NCBI GenBank assembly: GCA_004335835.1
Contig: RWJK01001732.1
Coordinates: forward strand, 1 to 64,000
DNA length: 64,000 nucleotides
Direction: 5' to 3'
Source of the DNA: Scenedesmus sp. ARA3
Lineage: Eukaryota; Chlorophyta; Chlorophyceae; Sphaeropleales; Scenedesmaceae
Shown here: positions 26,012 to 37,689 of the stretch, piece after piece
Layout of the letters: every line of letters begins with the position of its first letter
Position numbering within the stretch: position 1 is the stretch's first letter
Program-made: the position numbers and the translations under genes
The notes under the pieces: model-generated
What the model saw: the letters and a program-made list of their open reading frames with translations, nothing else
Database searches by the model: none
Told to the model about the DNA's origin: nothing

Positions 26012-28163
26012 TGATGCGCATGCACAAGAGAGGTGAAGAGCTACCCCGCACTCTGCAGACAGAGCGCAGCTACAAGTACAGCACAAGTAGTAGGCGGTGC
26101 AAGCTGCTGCTGCTGCTGCTGATGCTGCGACTGCTGCAGAGAAAGCACGCAACTGTCTGCAGACAGAGCGCAGCCGCAAGTGGCGCAACCAAGAAGAGCA
26201 GCTGAAGCTCTTTCAGCTGGCCCAAGTGCTGCAGGCTGCTGTGGCAGCGGCGGCAGCGGCTGCTATACAGCAAACAACCAGAAGGCACCGGAGCACGTCG
26301 CTCGCCGCAGACAAAGCGCAGCTGCAGGTGCTTGAGTGCATTAGGTGCTGCATGCTGCTGCTGATGCAACCATACCTGATAAATTGAACACAACCAGTAT
26401 AGCGCACCTCTCTCGCCGCAGACGAAGCGCAGCTGTAGGTGCCTCAGTTGCGTCAGGTGCTGCAGGCTGCTCAGTGCTCGGCTGATGCCCGGCTGCCAGC
26501 TGGTGGCAGCAGCAGCAGGGAATGGCAGCAGCCCAGGCGGCGCAGTAGGCATGCCTGCAGTGTGACAGCCACACAGACAGGGGTGTTTGTATGTGCATCA
26601 GGGAGGGGTGGCGGTTTGATTACATGAGCAGCAGGGCACGGCAGCAGCCCCGGAGGTGCAGTAGGCATGCCTGCAGTGTGACAGCAACAACAGCACTGGG
26701 TGTGTTGGGTGCATCGGAGAGGGCTGGGGCTGCCAGCTGGTGGCAGCAGCAGCAGGGAATGGCAGCAGCCCAGGCGGCGCACTTGGCATGCCTGCGGCAT
26801 GCGGGGCGACAGGCACCAACACCCACAAAGGGGTGGGGTGTGGCAGCAGCAGCAGCAGCAGGCAACAACAGCAGCCCCGGCGACGCACTGGGCATGCCTG
26901 CAGCGCAACAGCCCTACACACAGGGGTGTTTGTATGTGCATCAAGGAGGGGTGGCCGTTTAGGTTGCATGTGCAGCAGGGAACGGCAGCAGCCCCGGAGG
27001 TGCACTGAGCATGCTTGCAGTGTGACAGGCAAAAGGCAGTGTGTGTGGGCAGGGGAGGGAGCAACCAGATGTGTACAGCAGCTCATGTTCAGCGTATGAA
27101 GTTAAACTGAATCCCAGTGGAGAGTAATATATACTCAGTTGCAGCCGCCACACTGCGGCATGGCACAGCACAAAGCTGGCTGTTGCTGCCACGCCCTGCC
27201 CACCTGGCGACTGCACCAGCACCGCCAGCTGCTGAAAATTGCACACATGACAGACATTGCTATGCCCTAGGCACTTGAAACCCACCGCACCCTGCCCACC
27301 TGGCGACTGCACCAGCACCGCCAGCTGCTGAAAACAGCAAGGCTGCCAACACAATCGCTGAACCTCAGCCTAAAACAACTGCCAACAAACTTTCACCCAC
27401 CTGGCGATTGCACCAGCACTGCCAGCTGCTGCAGCTGCGTGAGGCAGCTCAGGCTGCTGAGGCCGCTGCTCGGCAGCCACCAGCTGCAGCTGTCACGGAT
27501 TTCAAACGATGTTATTTGCGTCAGCTGCGCCAGCTGCTGCAGCTGCGACGCCAGCGCCCAAGGCTGCAGGACAGCACACCAGCAGCAGTTGTGTTAGCAG
27601 GTGGCGTACAATTGCATGGCTTTGAAGCCAAAAAGTATGCTGCGCTAAGACATGATACATGATGTGATTGGGCATTATAGACAGATGCAGAAAGGCATAT
27701 CAAACGCGCAGCATCTCAGTGCAGCATGCTGTAGTGTCCTGCCTGCCAGGCTGTATGCTTTGCCAAGCATCATGCTTGTGCAGATGCCACTGCTAAGGCC
27801 TATGCTGTGCAAGTGCCACTGCTAAGGCCCATGCTGTGCAAGTGCCATTGCTAAGCGCCATGCTGTTGACAGAGTCTTTCCTGTACATGTAAGCCGTGTC
27901 AAGTGGACCGCAGCTGGCTTCAAAATTCAGGCATCCTACTAGGATCAATGCTGTGCGTACCTGTACAACCGTATTGTATGCCAGCTGCAGGCCACTGCTA
28001 GGAGCCATGCTGTGTGAATGCCACTTCTACACACCATGCTGTGTAGATGCCACTGCCACACACCATGCTGTGCGTACCCCGTACCTGCACAACCGTATTG
28101 TAAGCCAGCTGCAGCCCACTCAGCTTTGGCAGCCTGCTGCTCAAGTAATCCTGCAAGCGGCGG

Positions 28164-28195
<32 letters not shown>

Positions 28196-28648
28196 CCTTG
28201 CAGCAGCACTACCTTCAGCTGCTGCTGTCCCGTGTCTGTCACCTGCCGGCTGCTGCACCGGCACAGCACCAGCTGCAGCAGCAGCTGTGCTAGCAGCAGC
28301 AGCAGCAGTGCTAGCAGCAGCCCGGCTGCGCCAGGCCAAGTGCTGCTGCAGCTCCAGCAGGTCTGACAGTGGCATGCTGAGCTGCTCCACCTGCATATGT
28401 TGTGTTGGGACATCACACATCACAGGCAGAGGATTGTGAGAGAATGTGACTTCTGGTTCTGGAGGTGAGAGCGTGTTGGCTGGTGGGGAAGACCGCAGCC
28501 AGCCCAACAACATAGAGCACAATGCTGCTGCTGTGATGCTGCGACCTGTTGTGCTGGGCCAGCTGTGCTGCCTGCGCTGATGCAACCAGCACTGGCCTCT
28601 CTACACAGCGCTACTTGCTCACAAGCAGCCATTGCCAGCCACTGCTGC

Positions 28649-28679
<31 letters not shown>

Positions 28680-29123
28680 TCTGCTTTAGCAAGCCAGCTG
28701 ATCATGTTATGGCACCAGCTGCTACAGCTCACACAGCAGCAGCTGTCCTGCAACATAACAACGAGGCACATACGCCCACCTGCGCTCTGCACAGGGCATT
28801 TAAGGCCCTGCAGACGCTTGATACCGCACACCGCTGCTCATTAGACGCCAGATACCCCAGCTCAAAACACAGCTGGTTGTTGGGGAGTGATTATGAATTG
28901 TGGCAGCAGCAGTAGGCCAGGAGATGCAGCAGCAGCAGCAGCAGCAGCAGCAGCACGGCAACACCATCAGCCACAGACGTCCAGGCACGTCAGCCCTTGA
29001 AAGCTCAGTCCTAGTAGCAGCAGCAAAACGTGCGGGGCTCGAGGCCCTGCCAACCTGCAGCAGTTCGATGCCTGTGGCTTGGCCATTAGGCCCGCATGGC
29101 TTGCGTCCGTGCTGGCGCCCCAT
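18117..29123 (-). CDS. F-box / leucine-rich-repeat protein with low-complexity C-terminal region
   Basis: Exons supported by splice sites and phase: 29123-29055, 28872-28780, 28390-28085, 27563-27401, 25827-25658, 25220-25148, 23783-23661, 23312-23211, 22755-22681, 22368-22250, 21867-21711, 20955-20881, 20461-20239 and 19501-18117. At least one exon near 26408-26495 (SSLQHLTQLRHLQLRFVCGE), and probably one near 24370-24450 or in the gap, are not phased. The N-terminus TGIELLQLCFELGYLASNEQ plus CAVSSVCRALNAL fits an F-box. Then come many LRRs, e.g. CLTQLSWLNLPM, LTQLQQLTLFNLSL, LVQLTHLDLGYVEV. The last exon has LRRs, about 300 residues of A/Q/P runs, and a final LRR before TGA. Likely an SCF-type substrate adaptor; target unknown. 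The F-box call is moderate, the LRR call strong. Confidence 0.72.
19548..20165 (-). repeat. Four 3'-edge echoes of LRR exon 20461-20239
   Basis: The exon end LRCVGPGGPPSVTTASLAAI plus donor GTGCGGCAC recurs near 20103-20160, 19945-20012, 19760-19818 and 19548-19610. All lie downstream of the intact exon in the gene's sense and are about 80-90% similar by eye. Intervening intron sequence (CATCAAGCAAACAGATCATGCAAAA type) is repeated with them, so the unit is about 150-200 bp. Confidence 0.85.
23930..24206 (-). repeat. CTG-sense trinucleotide tract containing a 163-N assembly gap
   Basis: CAG units (plus strand) run into N at 23985 and resume at 24148, continuing to 24206. Both flanks are pure CAG in the same phase, so the gap lies inside the repeat or inside repeat-flanked sequence. 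At least one LRR exon may be lost here. Confidence 0.9.
26490..27050 (-). repeat. Array of about six 110-120 bp units upstream of an LRR exon
   Basis: The block GCAGGGAATGGCAGCAGCCC...GGCGCA...GGCATGCCTGCAGTGTGACAG recurs about every 110-120 bp. It carries the first residues of the 26408-26495 LRR exon plus its CTGCAG acceptor region. These are 5'-edge echoes in the predicted position, upstream of the intact exon. Confidence 0.75.
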
Positions 29124-29988
29124 GGCAGCTTCGCCGCGTCAGCAATCACTGCAAACGGCTATAACGGACTATTAGGTCATTATCGTGCTGTCTGGGCATC
29201 AACAGAGGATTCGACAGCTACACTGGACAAGTGCAGCAGAGATCACAACTGCAGTAAGCCTTGAAGTGGATGGAAGGACTGGAGCTATATCAATACATTG
29301 CTGGTAACTAGAATTTTAAAGTGGGATTGGCTGCCTCTATGCTCCAAACCTGGGTTGTTACCAGGAAGGCCATGTGGCGTTCCATAACACAGGTGTGTCA
29401 GCAGTCAAACAGTGCTGACACCTCCTTTTTCAACAGTGCTGCTGCCAAGGACTTGACTGGCAAGCCTTCATGCATCCCCATACAAAAATCATTTGATACT
29501 CGCAAAATCACCACAGATATAATGGAAAGCCCCACCCACATGTACACGATGCATGAACCTCACGCTGCTCATCCGCTGACAAGGTCCACTGCGCATGAAG
29601 CCACAAGTGCCTAGACACCACAGATTTGGCAGTGCTGCAACACACACCCACTGACTCATCGCTTCACAATACAGCCTGTCACATTGCCTGCGCTGCCTAC
29701 TGGTGACAGATTGCAAGCACAAACACACAACGTGAAGAGCCGCAAGTATCCTGCAAGAGCTGCCCCTGTTGGTTTCTGTCTCTACTTCAGACAAACATCA
29801 TGTCCTTGCTACATCCCCTACACCCCTCACTGCTGCTGCATATACGTGTAACAGTTCCCACCAGGACCGCCTGATGCGCATGGTCTGCTACGCTGCCAAA
29901 GACATGCCACCTCAATCGGAGTCCCTGCTGTTGCTGCTGCCTGAACACTTTTCATGAACATTTGATGGCTGCCGAACGCTGCTGGCGC
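29124..29988 (-). promoter_or_regulatory. Intergenic region upstream of the F-box/LRR gene
   Basis: These 865 bp lie between the F-box/LRR start codon and the stop codon of the SYLF gene on the same strand. No protein-like ORF was found. It should contain the F-box gene promoter and the SYLF 3' UTR; no element could be named. Confidence 0.35.
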
Positions 29989-31795
29989 TCAAATAGCAGC
30001 CACGCTCAGGTCCAGGCCTGGCGCTGCTGCTGGGCTGGCTGCTGCCTTGTCCTGCAGGGCTGCCAGTGCATTGTACAGCAGCTGCGCCTGCCTAGGTGGC
30101 TTCACGCGGCCCTGCAGGAAACATTCAAGAGCATGAGAATGTCAGGGTTTAGAACTGCTGTCACACACATGTCATGATGTACCAAGAGGTATGCTCTGTA
30201 ACCAAGGCAGTGCCTAATCGGACTGCTTGGGTCGGAGCCTGACCCACCATCGACGTTACCATGACAGCTGCAGGCCACGCAAGCGCTCAGGCCACACCTG
30301 TCTGATGCCAGTTCGACACGCATGTCACCCATTGCTATGGTCGAAAAGCAAACCACGCACCTGCAGCACGTCAGCTGGTGTGGTGCCCTCGCCGTATGCT
30401 GCTGCCATGTCGTCTGCGTCAGGCTCCACGCTGGTGCCCTTGAGCGACACATCCACAATGTAGCCCCTGCGCCACCACATGACAAGATGTTAACCTCGAC
30501 AAGCCATCTGGCCAGCAGTTACGGCACCTACTGCTACAGTAGACCAAGTAGCTGCAGTATACTTGAAAGAAAGAAAGCAACAGCTGCAGCGTAAGGGAAG
30601 TACTGCTGGCCACGTCGCACTACCACACTGTGGTGGCAAGCTGCTGCTGAGTCAAGTGTGTGCACTGCAGTCACTGCCTGCATGCAGAAGTTGTCAAGTA
30701 TCCTGCTGCCAGCCGCACGCACACTCACTTGCTGACTGTGAAAGCCTTCTCCCCTGCCTCATCCTTCTTGAGCTGCGAGCTGTCCATGTGCTTGTTTTCG
30801 TTGAGCTTCTTGCCCACATTCAGTCCCAGGTCAAGCCCCAGCTTCAGTGTGCGCTTGTCCTGCAAGCAGCAGCAGCAGCAGCAGTGACGACGACAATGGC
30901 AGCAGCGCACTTGTTGCCAGGGTGTGCAGCATGACAGTCAGGTGGTCAGAACCAACCAACCTCTTTGGTGCCGTTGCTGCATAGTTGAGGCTGCGTGCAT
31001 AGCTGCTCCCCACATTAGCACCTGCTGCACCACTTGCTTTTTGTTTGTGCAATGCATCCAGCAGTAGCATGCTGTCAGGATGCCATTGTTTGAGTATGTG
31101 GAAGAGGGGTTAAGAATGACTTACGTTCAGAAACACCTTGATCTCCTCCTCGCTTGTAAGCAGCAGCAATGTCTTCTGCTCGCTGTAGCCCATAACAGCA
31201 CCCACACTGCAGCCATCAACCTTGAGTGGCAGTGGTGCTGACCTGCAAAGCAAATGGCACGAATCACAGACAGAATGAGCAGACCTGAGAGCTGGTGCTT
31301 AGTCTTGAACTGCAGGAACTGCAGTACAGCGCTACATCAGTACTGCTTTGACTGTTCAAGGTGCTGGGCATCTGCTGCCATGGGAACTGTTCGCCACAGA
31401 TTACTTTAAGATTGTTCATATTCCACTCTTACCAGCCTGAAGGCGAGTTAGCGTTGCGGATGATGACCAGACCGTAGCCTTGAGTAATTGAGACACCGAA
31501 GCCAATCTGCAGAGCAGCAGCATCCTGGACTTTAAATCCTCGGCTTCTGGCCAAAATTCGTCTCTTCAACACAAGGCACTCAAAACAAACGACCAACCTT
31601 GTTGGCACTCATGAGGATAAGCCCCTTTGCTGAGGCGATGTGTTCCGCTGTGACTTTGGTCTTAGCGACCAGAGCCTTGAGAGTCTCGCATCCGTCAATG
31701 ATTGATACGAGCAATGGGTTCTTTTGCAAAGACAAGTCTCCCTGCTGCAGCTCCTTTGGGTCTTTGCCCAACTCGATGCTGGTGAAAGCAGACAT
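29989..31795 (-). CDS. SYLF (Ysc84/SH3YL1-type) lipid-binding domain protein
   Basis: Six exons: 31795-31598, 31506-31433, 31242-31125, 30859-30729, 30466-30361, 30111-29989. They total 750 nt and 249 aa with consistent phases. The order AKGLILMSANKIGFGVS, TQGYGLVIIRN, GWSAPLPLKVDG, GAVMGYSEQKTLLLLT, TLKLGLDLGLNVG and SKGYIVDVSLKG matches the SYLF domain of yeast Ysc84/Lsb4, vertebrate SH3YL1 and plant SYLF proteins, which bind phosphoinositides and in yeast actin. The domain is stand-alone: no SH3 or FYVE partner is visible. A conserved tail, DDMAAAYGEGTTPADVLQ, precedes an Ala/Pro-rich end. It probably acts at membranes in the cytosol. This gene has few or no exon echoes, unlike its neighbours. 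Confidence 0.85.
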
Positions 31796-32589
31796 GTTTG
31801 CTGCTTCGCTGTTGCTCTTTGGATTTAAAAAGATGAGAGCCGGTAGCCCAACAACTACTTTCTCGTAGCTGACTGGTGTTGTACTGTGTTACAAAATGTA
31901 TACGTGACAACTTTTGACTGTAGGGTTTTGACCCGCCTGCTGCTGCGAGCACTGCTGCGTGCTGAGCACGTTCATGTGACGTGGTCCCGCAACCTTTCAG
32001 CAAATTCGGGAGGACACATACAAGCAAGAGTTACGTGTACAGCTACAGGCAACAGTGCTGGTGCTCTGATGAAAATGGTTACTGCCGCTGTTGCTGACTC
32101 AGCACCCTTGCGGCAAGGGACACTCCCCGTAGTTTTAAATCACTGCATAGATTACGTGCAAGAGGGTAACAGCAAGTCAACTCGGCTAAATGCCGTGTGA
32201 CAACTTCTGATGCTCCAGCAGCGTTGATCACTGGCAAGACGCCACCGCTGTGACACTGCCTGACTGTAGCCGCTACTAGCTGTAGTCGGCTGTAGTACAG
32301 CTGCGGCAGCGTCTGCAGCCATGCCATATGACTACAGTGCAGTGATTGCCACTGCTGCTGCTGCTGCTGCTACTGGGGTCCTGTTGTTGCTGGTTATGTG
32401 CTTTCCCTGCAAGGTGGCTGGCACCGTTCCCGGCTGCTGGCACCATACTGTGCCAGCCAGTCACCTGTCAATTGCAGAACAATTATAGAATCCTGCATGT
32501 CTTATTGTACAAACCCCTTCATGCATCCTGCAATGGCATTGCCTTAGTAGCATGTCCCGCGAAACGACTGCGCCGCTGTTGGCTTCTTT
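31796..32589 (-). promoter_or_regulatory. Intergenic region upstream of the SYLF gene
   Basis: These 794 bp lie between the SYLF start codon and the stop codon of the SGNH hydrolase gene on the same strand. A short CTG tract sits at 32347-32370. No coding features were recognised. Confidence 0.35.
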
Positions 32590-35500
32590 CTACGTTGCCA
32601 GATTCCTGTCAGACGCCCATGCCGCATCAGTGGCACTGACAGCATCCAGCTGCAGGTGTGGAACTAAGCGACTCTTGTATTCATCCATGAACATCTGCTC
32701 CCTCGCAAGAGCCACCTCTGCAAACCAGTTTTCAACTCTGGGTTTCCTGAAAGGCACCACAGCAATGCCGTTGACTTTGAAGAAGTCGTTTGTGTCGGCA
32801 CCTCTGTCCACAATGGTGAGGCGCACAACACACTTAGGGTGCTGAGATACCTGCACAAGCACGGTGTGCAACACAGCAACAGCAGCAGCAGCAGCAGCAG
32901 CAACGGCAGGAACAGCAGCAGGTAAGCACAGCCCCACTACTGCAACCAGCAGCAGCACAGAAGGAAACATGCACACACACGTGTCGCTGCTTGAATCAGT
33001 GTAGCAGTGCAGCAGTGTAGCTGGTGCCCCAGCCGATGATGCTTCCGCATGTGTTTGGCAACTGCTCTGCCTGCTAGTGCTACTGTCTTTCAGTCAGCTG
33101 GTATATCGGCCAGCCTGGCTGACCCGCCATTGCCTCCTATCACCACCACATGTGTACCGCTGCCAGATGACATCGGCTTGATGTCTACGGCTGGCACCTC
33201 GGCTCCTTTGCCAGGCAGCGCTATCATACTTGCTGTTTCGGTCAGCTGCTCTGCCAGCCACACATAAACCCTAAACTACCCAGCCATCCTGAAACCCCGT
33301 ACTACTAAACTCCTAAGCCCTAAACCCCACCTCAGTGCTGCCAGATGCCATCAGCTCCGACCAGGTCAGGCTCTGTCCTCCCAGCAGCAGCTCACTGCAG
33401 TTGCAACCTCACACACACTGCACCCTAAACTACCCAGTCATTGTAAACCCTAAAGTAGTGAACATCAGACGCTAAACCCTATTGAACCCTAAACCCCACC
33501 TCAGTGCTGCCAGATGCCATCAGCTCCGACCATGTCAGGCTCTGACCTCCCAGCAGCAGCTCGCTGCAGCTGCATCCCCGCACACACTGCACCAGCGCAG
33601 TCGGCGGCTCGCTGCTGCCGCCAACCCTAAAACCCTTCGCCATGGCACGGTCGTAAAACACCACCAGCCGCCGCCGATCCAACAGACTGCTGCTGCTGCT
33701 GCTGCTCTGGAGGCTCTGTGTATCAACAACAAACTCCAGGCGCTTCCCAACACCCTTCGTAGACAGTCCCCAGTTGCCACAATTCACGTGGGCGCCTCTC
33801 GCAGCACGAGCAGCGCGGCAAGCGTCGATGTCTGCTGCTGTGCCTGGCGCACTGTCGCTCCACTGCCAGCCGCCGCTCTGAACAGTCGACTGGATTGCTG
33901 CCGCATCTAGGTCCCGGCCATCGGCACAGAATGGATCGCCGTCTGCTTCGTGGGCAGCGAGCGGGCTCACTGCATCCGGCAGCTGCTGCTGTGCTGCAAC
34001 GCGTGCTGTGGCTGAAGTGGATGTTGCAGTTGCACCTGAGGTTGATGATGCGGCTGAGGCTGTTGTTGGAGCTGAAATGGATGATGATGCTGAGGTGGAT
34101 GGTGAATGCACTGCAACGCGTGCTGGGGCTGAGGTGGATGATGCTGTTGGAGCTGAGGTTGATGCTGGTGCTTTGCTGGCGGGAGGTGAGGCTGAGCTGA
34201 GGTTGAGCTGTGGTGCAGCTGAGGTTGATGATGCTTTGAGGTTGATGCTTGGAGGCTGAGTTGAGGCTGAGTTGAGGCTGAGCTGAGCTCGATCCGAGGT
34301 TGAGCTGACGTCGGGTTGAGGCTGAGCCGAGGTTGAGTTGAGGTTGCTGATGCTATGAGGTTGAGCTGATGTGGATGATGGAGCTGTGCTGGCAGCGGTA
34401 ATGATGCCAGACAGCTCCTGCTGTAGTGTGGCACGCAGCGCATACGCCACAAGGCCGCGGCCGATGATGCGGTGGCCCTGTGCAGTTGGGTGCATGGCGT
34501 CAACCATCATCTGCTGCCTGCACGTCAGAAACACATATATACATCAAGGGTTTAGGGTTGAGGGTTTGGGTTTAAAGCCTCTAAACCCCTTGATGATGCG
34601 ATGGCCGTGTGCATTGGGGTGCATGGCATCAGCCATCATCTGGCCCCTGCACAGTCAGCAGCAGCAGCAGCAGCACAGCACAGCAATGATGCGGTGACCG
34701 TGTGCATTGGGGTGCATGGCATCAGCCATCATCTGGCCCCTGCACAGTCAGCAAGACATGTATACAGCAAAAAATTACTTCATGTGATGATCGCCGTACA
34801 TTGATGGGGTGGCCGTGTGCATTGGGGTGCATGGCATCAGCCATCATCTGCTCCCTGCAAGTCAGAAACACATATAGACATCAAGGTTTTGGATTTAGGG
34901 TTTCACTTTTAAACCCTCTCAACCCCTTGATGATGTGGTGGCCCTGTGCATTGGGGTGCATGGCAGCAGCCTTCATCTGGCCCCTACACAGTCAGCATTT
35001 CAACACAGCGCAATTCAATCCACTAGTGGTGCATCACATCCAATGGACTAAAGCCTGCCGCCGGCACCAGCCCAGCGAGCCGCCCATCACTGGAATACAA
35101 ACTGCAACCAGGCTTTGTCTGGTTTGTTGGGCAGGCAGATCCATTCAGGCGGCAGACAGAGCAGTGGCGGTTGGGGTGCGTGGCTTACACCATCATCTGG
35201 CCCCGTCGCATTTCATCTTGCACAGAAGCAGTGCCTAACAAGACGCCGCACGCGAAAAGCACAGCACATTATGCTGCATGCCGCACCGCAGCTCACCGGC
35301 TGGCGCCTAGGGCTGCTTGCAGTGCAGTGTCACTGAACATGACGTTGTACAATGCATTGGCAACAGAAGCACTGCAAAACAAGACGCCTCAGGCGGCACT
35401 GCAGCTCACCGTGTGACGCCCACGGCTGCTTGCAGCGCAGTGTCGTTGAACATGACATCGTGCAATGCATCGCCCACAGAAGCAGTGCAAAACAAGACGG

Positions 35501-36351
35501 CGCCAGCCGCACTGCAGCTCACCGTGTGACGCCCACGGCTGCCTGCAGCGCAGTGTCGTTGAACATGACATCGTACAATGCATCCCGCACAGACACCATT
35601 GGGATCCTGTAGCGTCTGGCGAGCAGCCAGTGCATATCTCCTCCTGCAGCACACAGCACGATTCAGCATGCCAGGAAGTCGAGGTTGAAACTGTCTACGC
35701 TCTGTTTTCAGGGAGGCGAATCAGTGAAGAGCCAAGGACAGGGCCCGTAACAAGCATGCCAGGTGACAACACGGCAGCTGCATACATCCTGCCCGTGGAA
35801 AGGGCAGCATTGGGACGCTGCAGGGCCTGGTGAGCAACAAGTGCACGCCTTCGGCTGCGCAAACGCGCACACATAACGGCTTTGGTTTTGGGCTGGATGT
35901 TGGATTCCTGCGCATCAACTGGCAGCTGCTTATACTTCTGCTGCTCGCCTTTTCAGGGTTGCGCCCCACTACTGACAGGCTCTAAACGAGCGGCACGCTG
36001 TAGCACTGCACTGGCAGGTCCTTCAATTTACGTTGCTGTCACCACCATCAGCTCATGAGCAGCATGGAAGATGTAAAATGGCGAATTGATACAGAAAATT
36101 GATGTTTCCAGCATCAGCCCGTGACCAGCACAAAGATTTGCCCTGCTCTTCTTTCTCCCACGGCCAACGCTGGATGAAATCCCAGGAAGGAATTCTTAAT
36201 CCAAGCCCACCTGTCTGGTAGTAAGGGAGAGGTGTTGCTGGCTGGCCTGGCCCCGCCATGTCCAAGAAGAAAAAGTTCTCAAGCAGCAGCAGCGCTGCGT
36301 TGGGCGCATTGCGCATCAGGCGGCGCAGCAGGGTCTCATAGCTGGCCACCT

Positions 36352-36405
<54 letters not shown>

Positions 36406-37644
36406 NNNNNNNNNNNNNNNNNNNNNNNNNNNNNNNNNNNNNNNNNNNNNNNNNNNNNNNNNNNNNNNNNNNNNNNNNNNNNNNNNNNNNNNNNNNNNNN
36501 NNNNNNNNCCCCCTCTCTCCCCCAGGACAGCTCACCAGCTCTGAGCCCACGCCAGCACACAGCATCATGCCGACCACGCCCCACCCCAGGCCAACCTCTG
36601 AGCCCACCCCAGGCCGTGATCCAGATGGAACTACCCTCTCCTAACAGCTCACAAGCTCTGAGACCATCAACTCACCAGCTCTGAGCCCACCCCATACCAG
36701 GACCCACATGTAACTACTATAGTAGCTAGTACCCTCTCCTACTAGCTAGAACCAGCCAGTACCCCCTCCTGGCAGCTCACCAGCTCTGAGCCCACGCCAG
36801 CACACAGCATGTTGCCGCAGCCCCCCAAGGAGTAGTCAACGATGACGAGGTCGGCATCCGCAGGCACGCGCTGGTACCTGCGTTTAAATATTGTTACATG
36901 ACAATACATTGCGTTACGTTGAATGTTTCACTCAGTCAAAGACTGAGAACTCCAATGACGGGCCCACAAGAGGCGCGCATGGGCATTCTGGGGTGCAGGG
37001 TTTGGGTTGGTCAATGATGACTAGGGCAGCCTCTGCAGGCACGTGCTGGTGCGTAAATTTTTATCATTGATAGAGCAGCCATATGCCCAGCTTAGCGCTG
37101 TGGCCAGCAACATGGGTGTTGAATTCACAAGTTCTACATATGCATCAGAAGCAGGCAAGCCTGCTTGAGCCTATGCTCTGCCGTGCATAAATCAAAGGAA
37201 GCAACGGTAGGCCTGGCATGGGTGCTTACACTCTCCTGCACTCAGTCTAGAGTCTACTGGCTAGGTGGCCAGCTAGGGCCTGGCTAGGCGGATGGGGTTG
37301 GCTGGGTGGCCTGCTGGCTAGGGCAGCTATGTCCCAGCCATGACTCTGCTATGTTCCTGGCTAGGGCAGGGTTAGCCAGCCTAGCCCACTGCAAATCAGC
37401 CCTAGCCACAGGGCCATACTGCCAGTAGAGGCACACACTCACCAGCATGTTGCTGCTGGTGTGACATCGGTTGCGTCACGGGCCAGGTTGATCAGGTCCA
37501 CATTTGAGCTGGGGAAAGCTGCCTGCAGCCAGCGCTGAACCTCGTGCGCCCAGGTTTCAGCGAACCCCGAGCCCTTGTGGTAGCCTTGTGTGAGAGAGCT
37601 GCCGAAAACAGCAACCTGGATGTTTGCGCCTAGTAGAAGCAGCC

Positions 37645-37689
<45 letters not shown>

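Larger units (their letters stand above)
20990..27340 (-). repeat. Other exon echoes in the F-box/LRR gene
   Basis: EVVVDAAQLP edge at 21003-21064 and 21140-21183; MLLSSLAGLEACT plus donor at 21559-21650 and a shorter piece at 21440-21490; LTAQ-type exon copy without donor at 23046-23125; HQVEVPI edge at 23395-23430; VALGCLTQLSWLNLPM at 23858-23925; LEMFHDWPPASG edges at 24535-24580, 24643-24680, 24764-24800 and 24998-25045; SLSGLSAQ end at 25418-25510; GYFMCPAFLNVASNL start at 25885-25975; QLAVLVQSPG micro-edges near 27200 and 27300; GLQLAYNTVVQ at about 27955-27990. Confidence 0.8.

Noticed and set aside
30970..31080. Extra SYLF exon (ANVGSSYARSLNYAATAPKR)
   Set aside because: The SYLF domain joins directly from exon 31125 to 30859 in phase; this stretch lacks a good acceptor.
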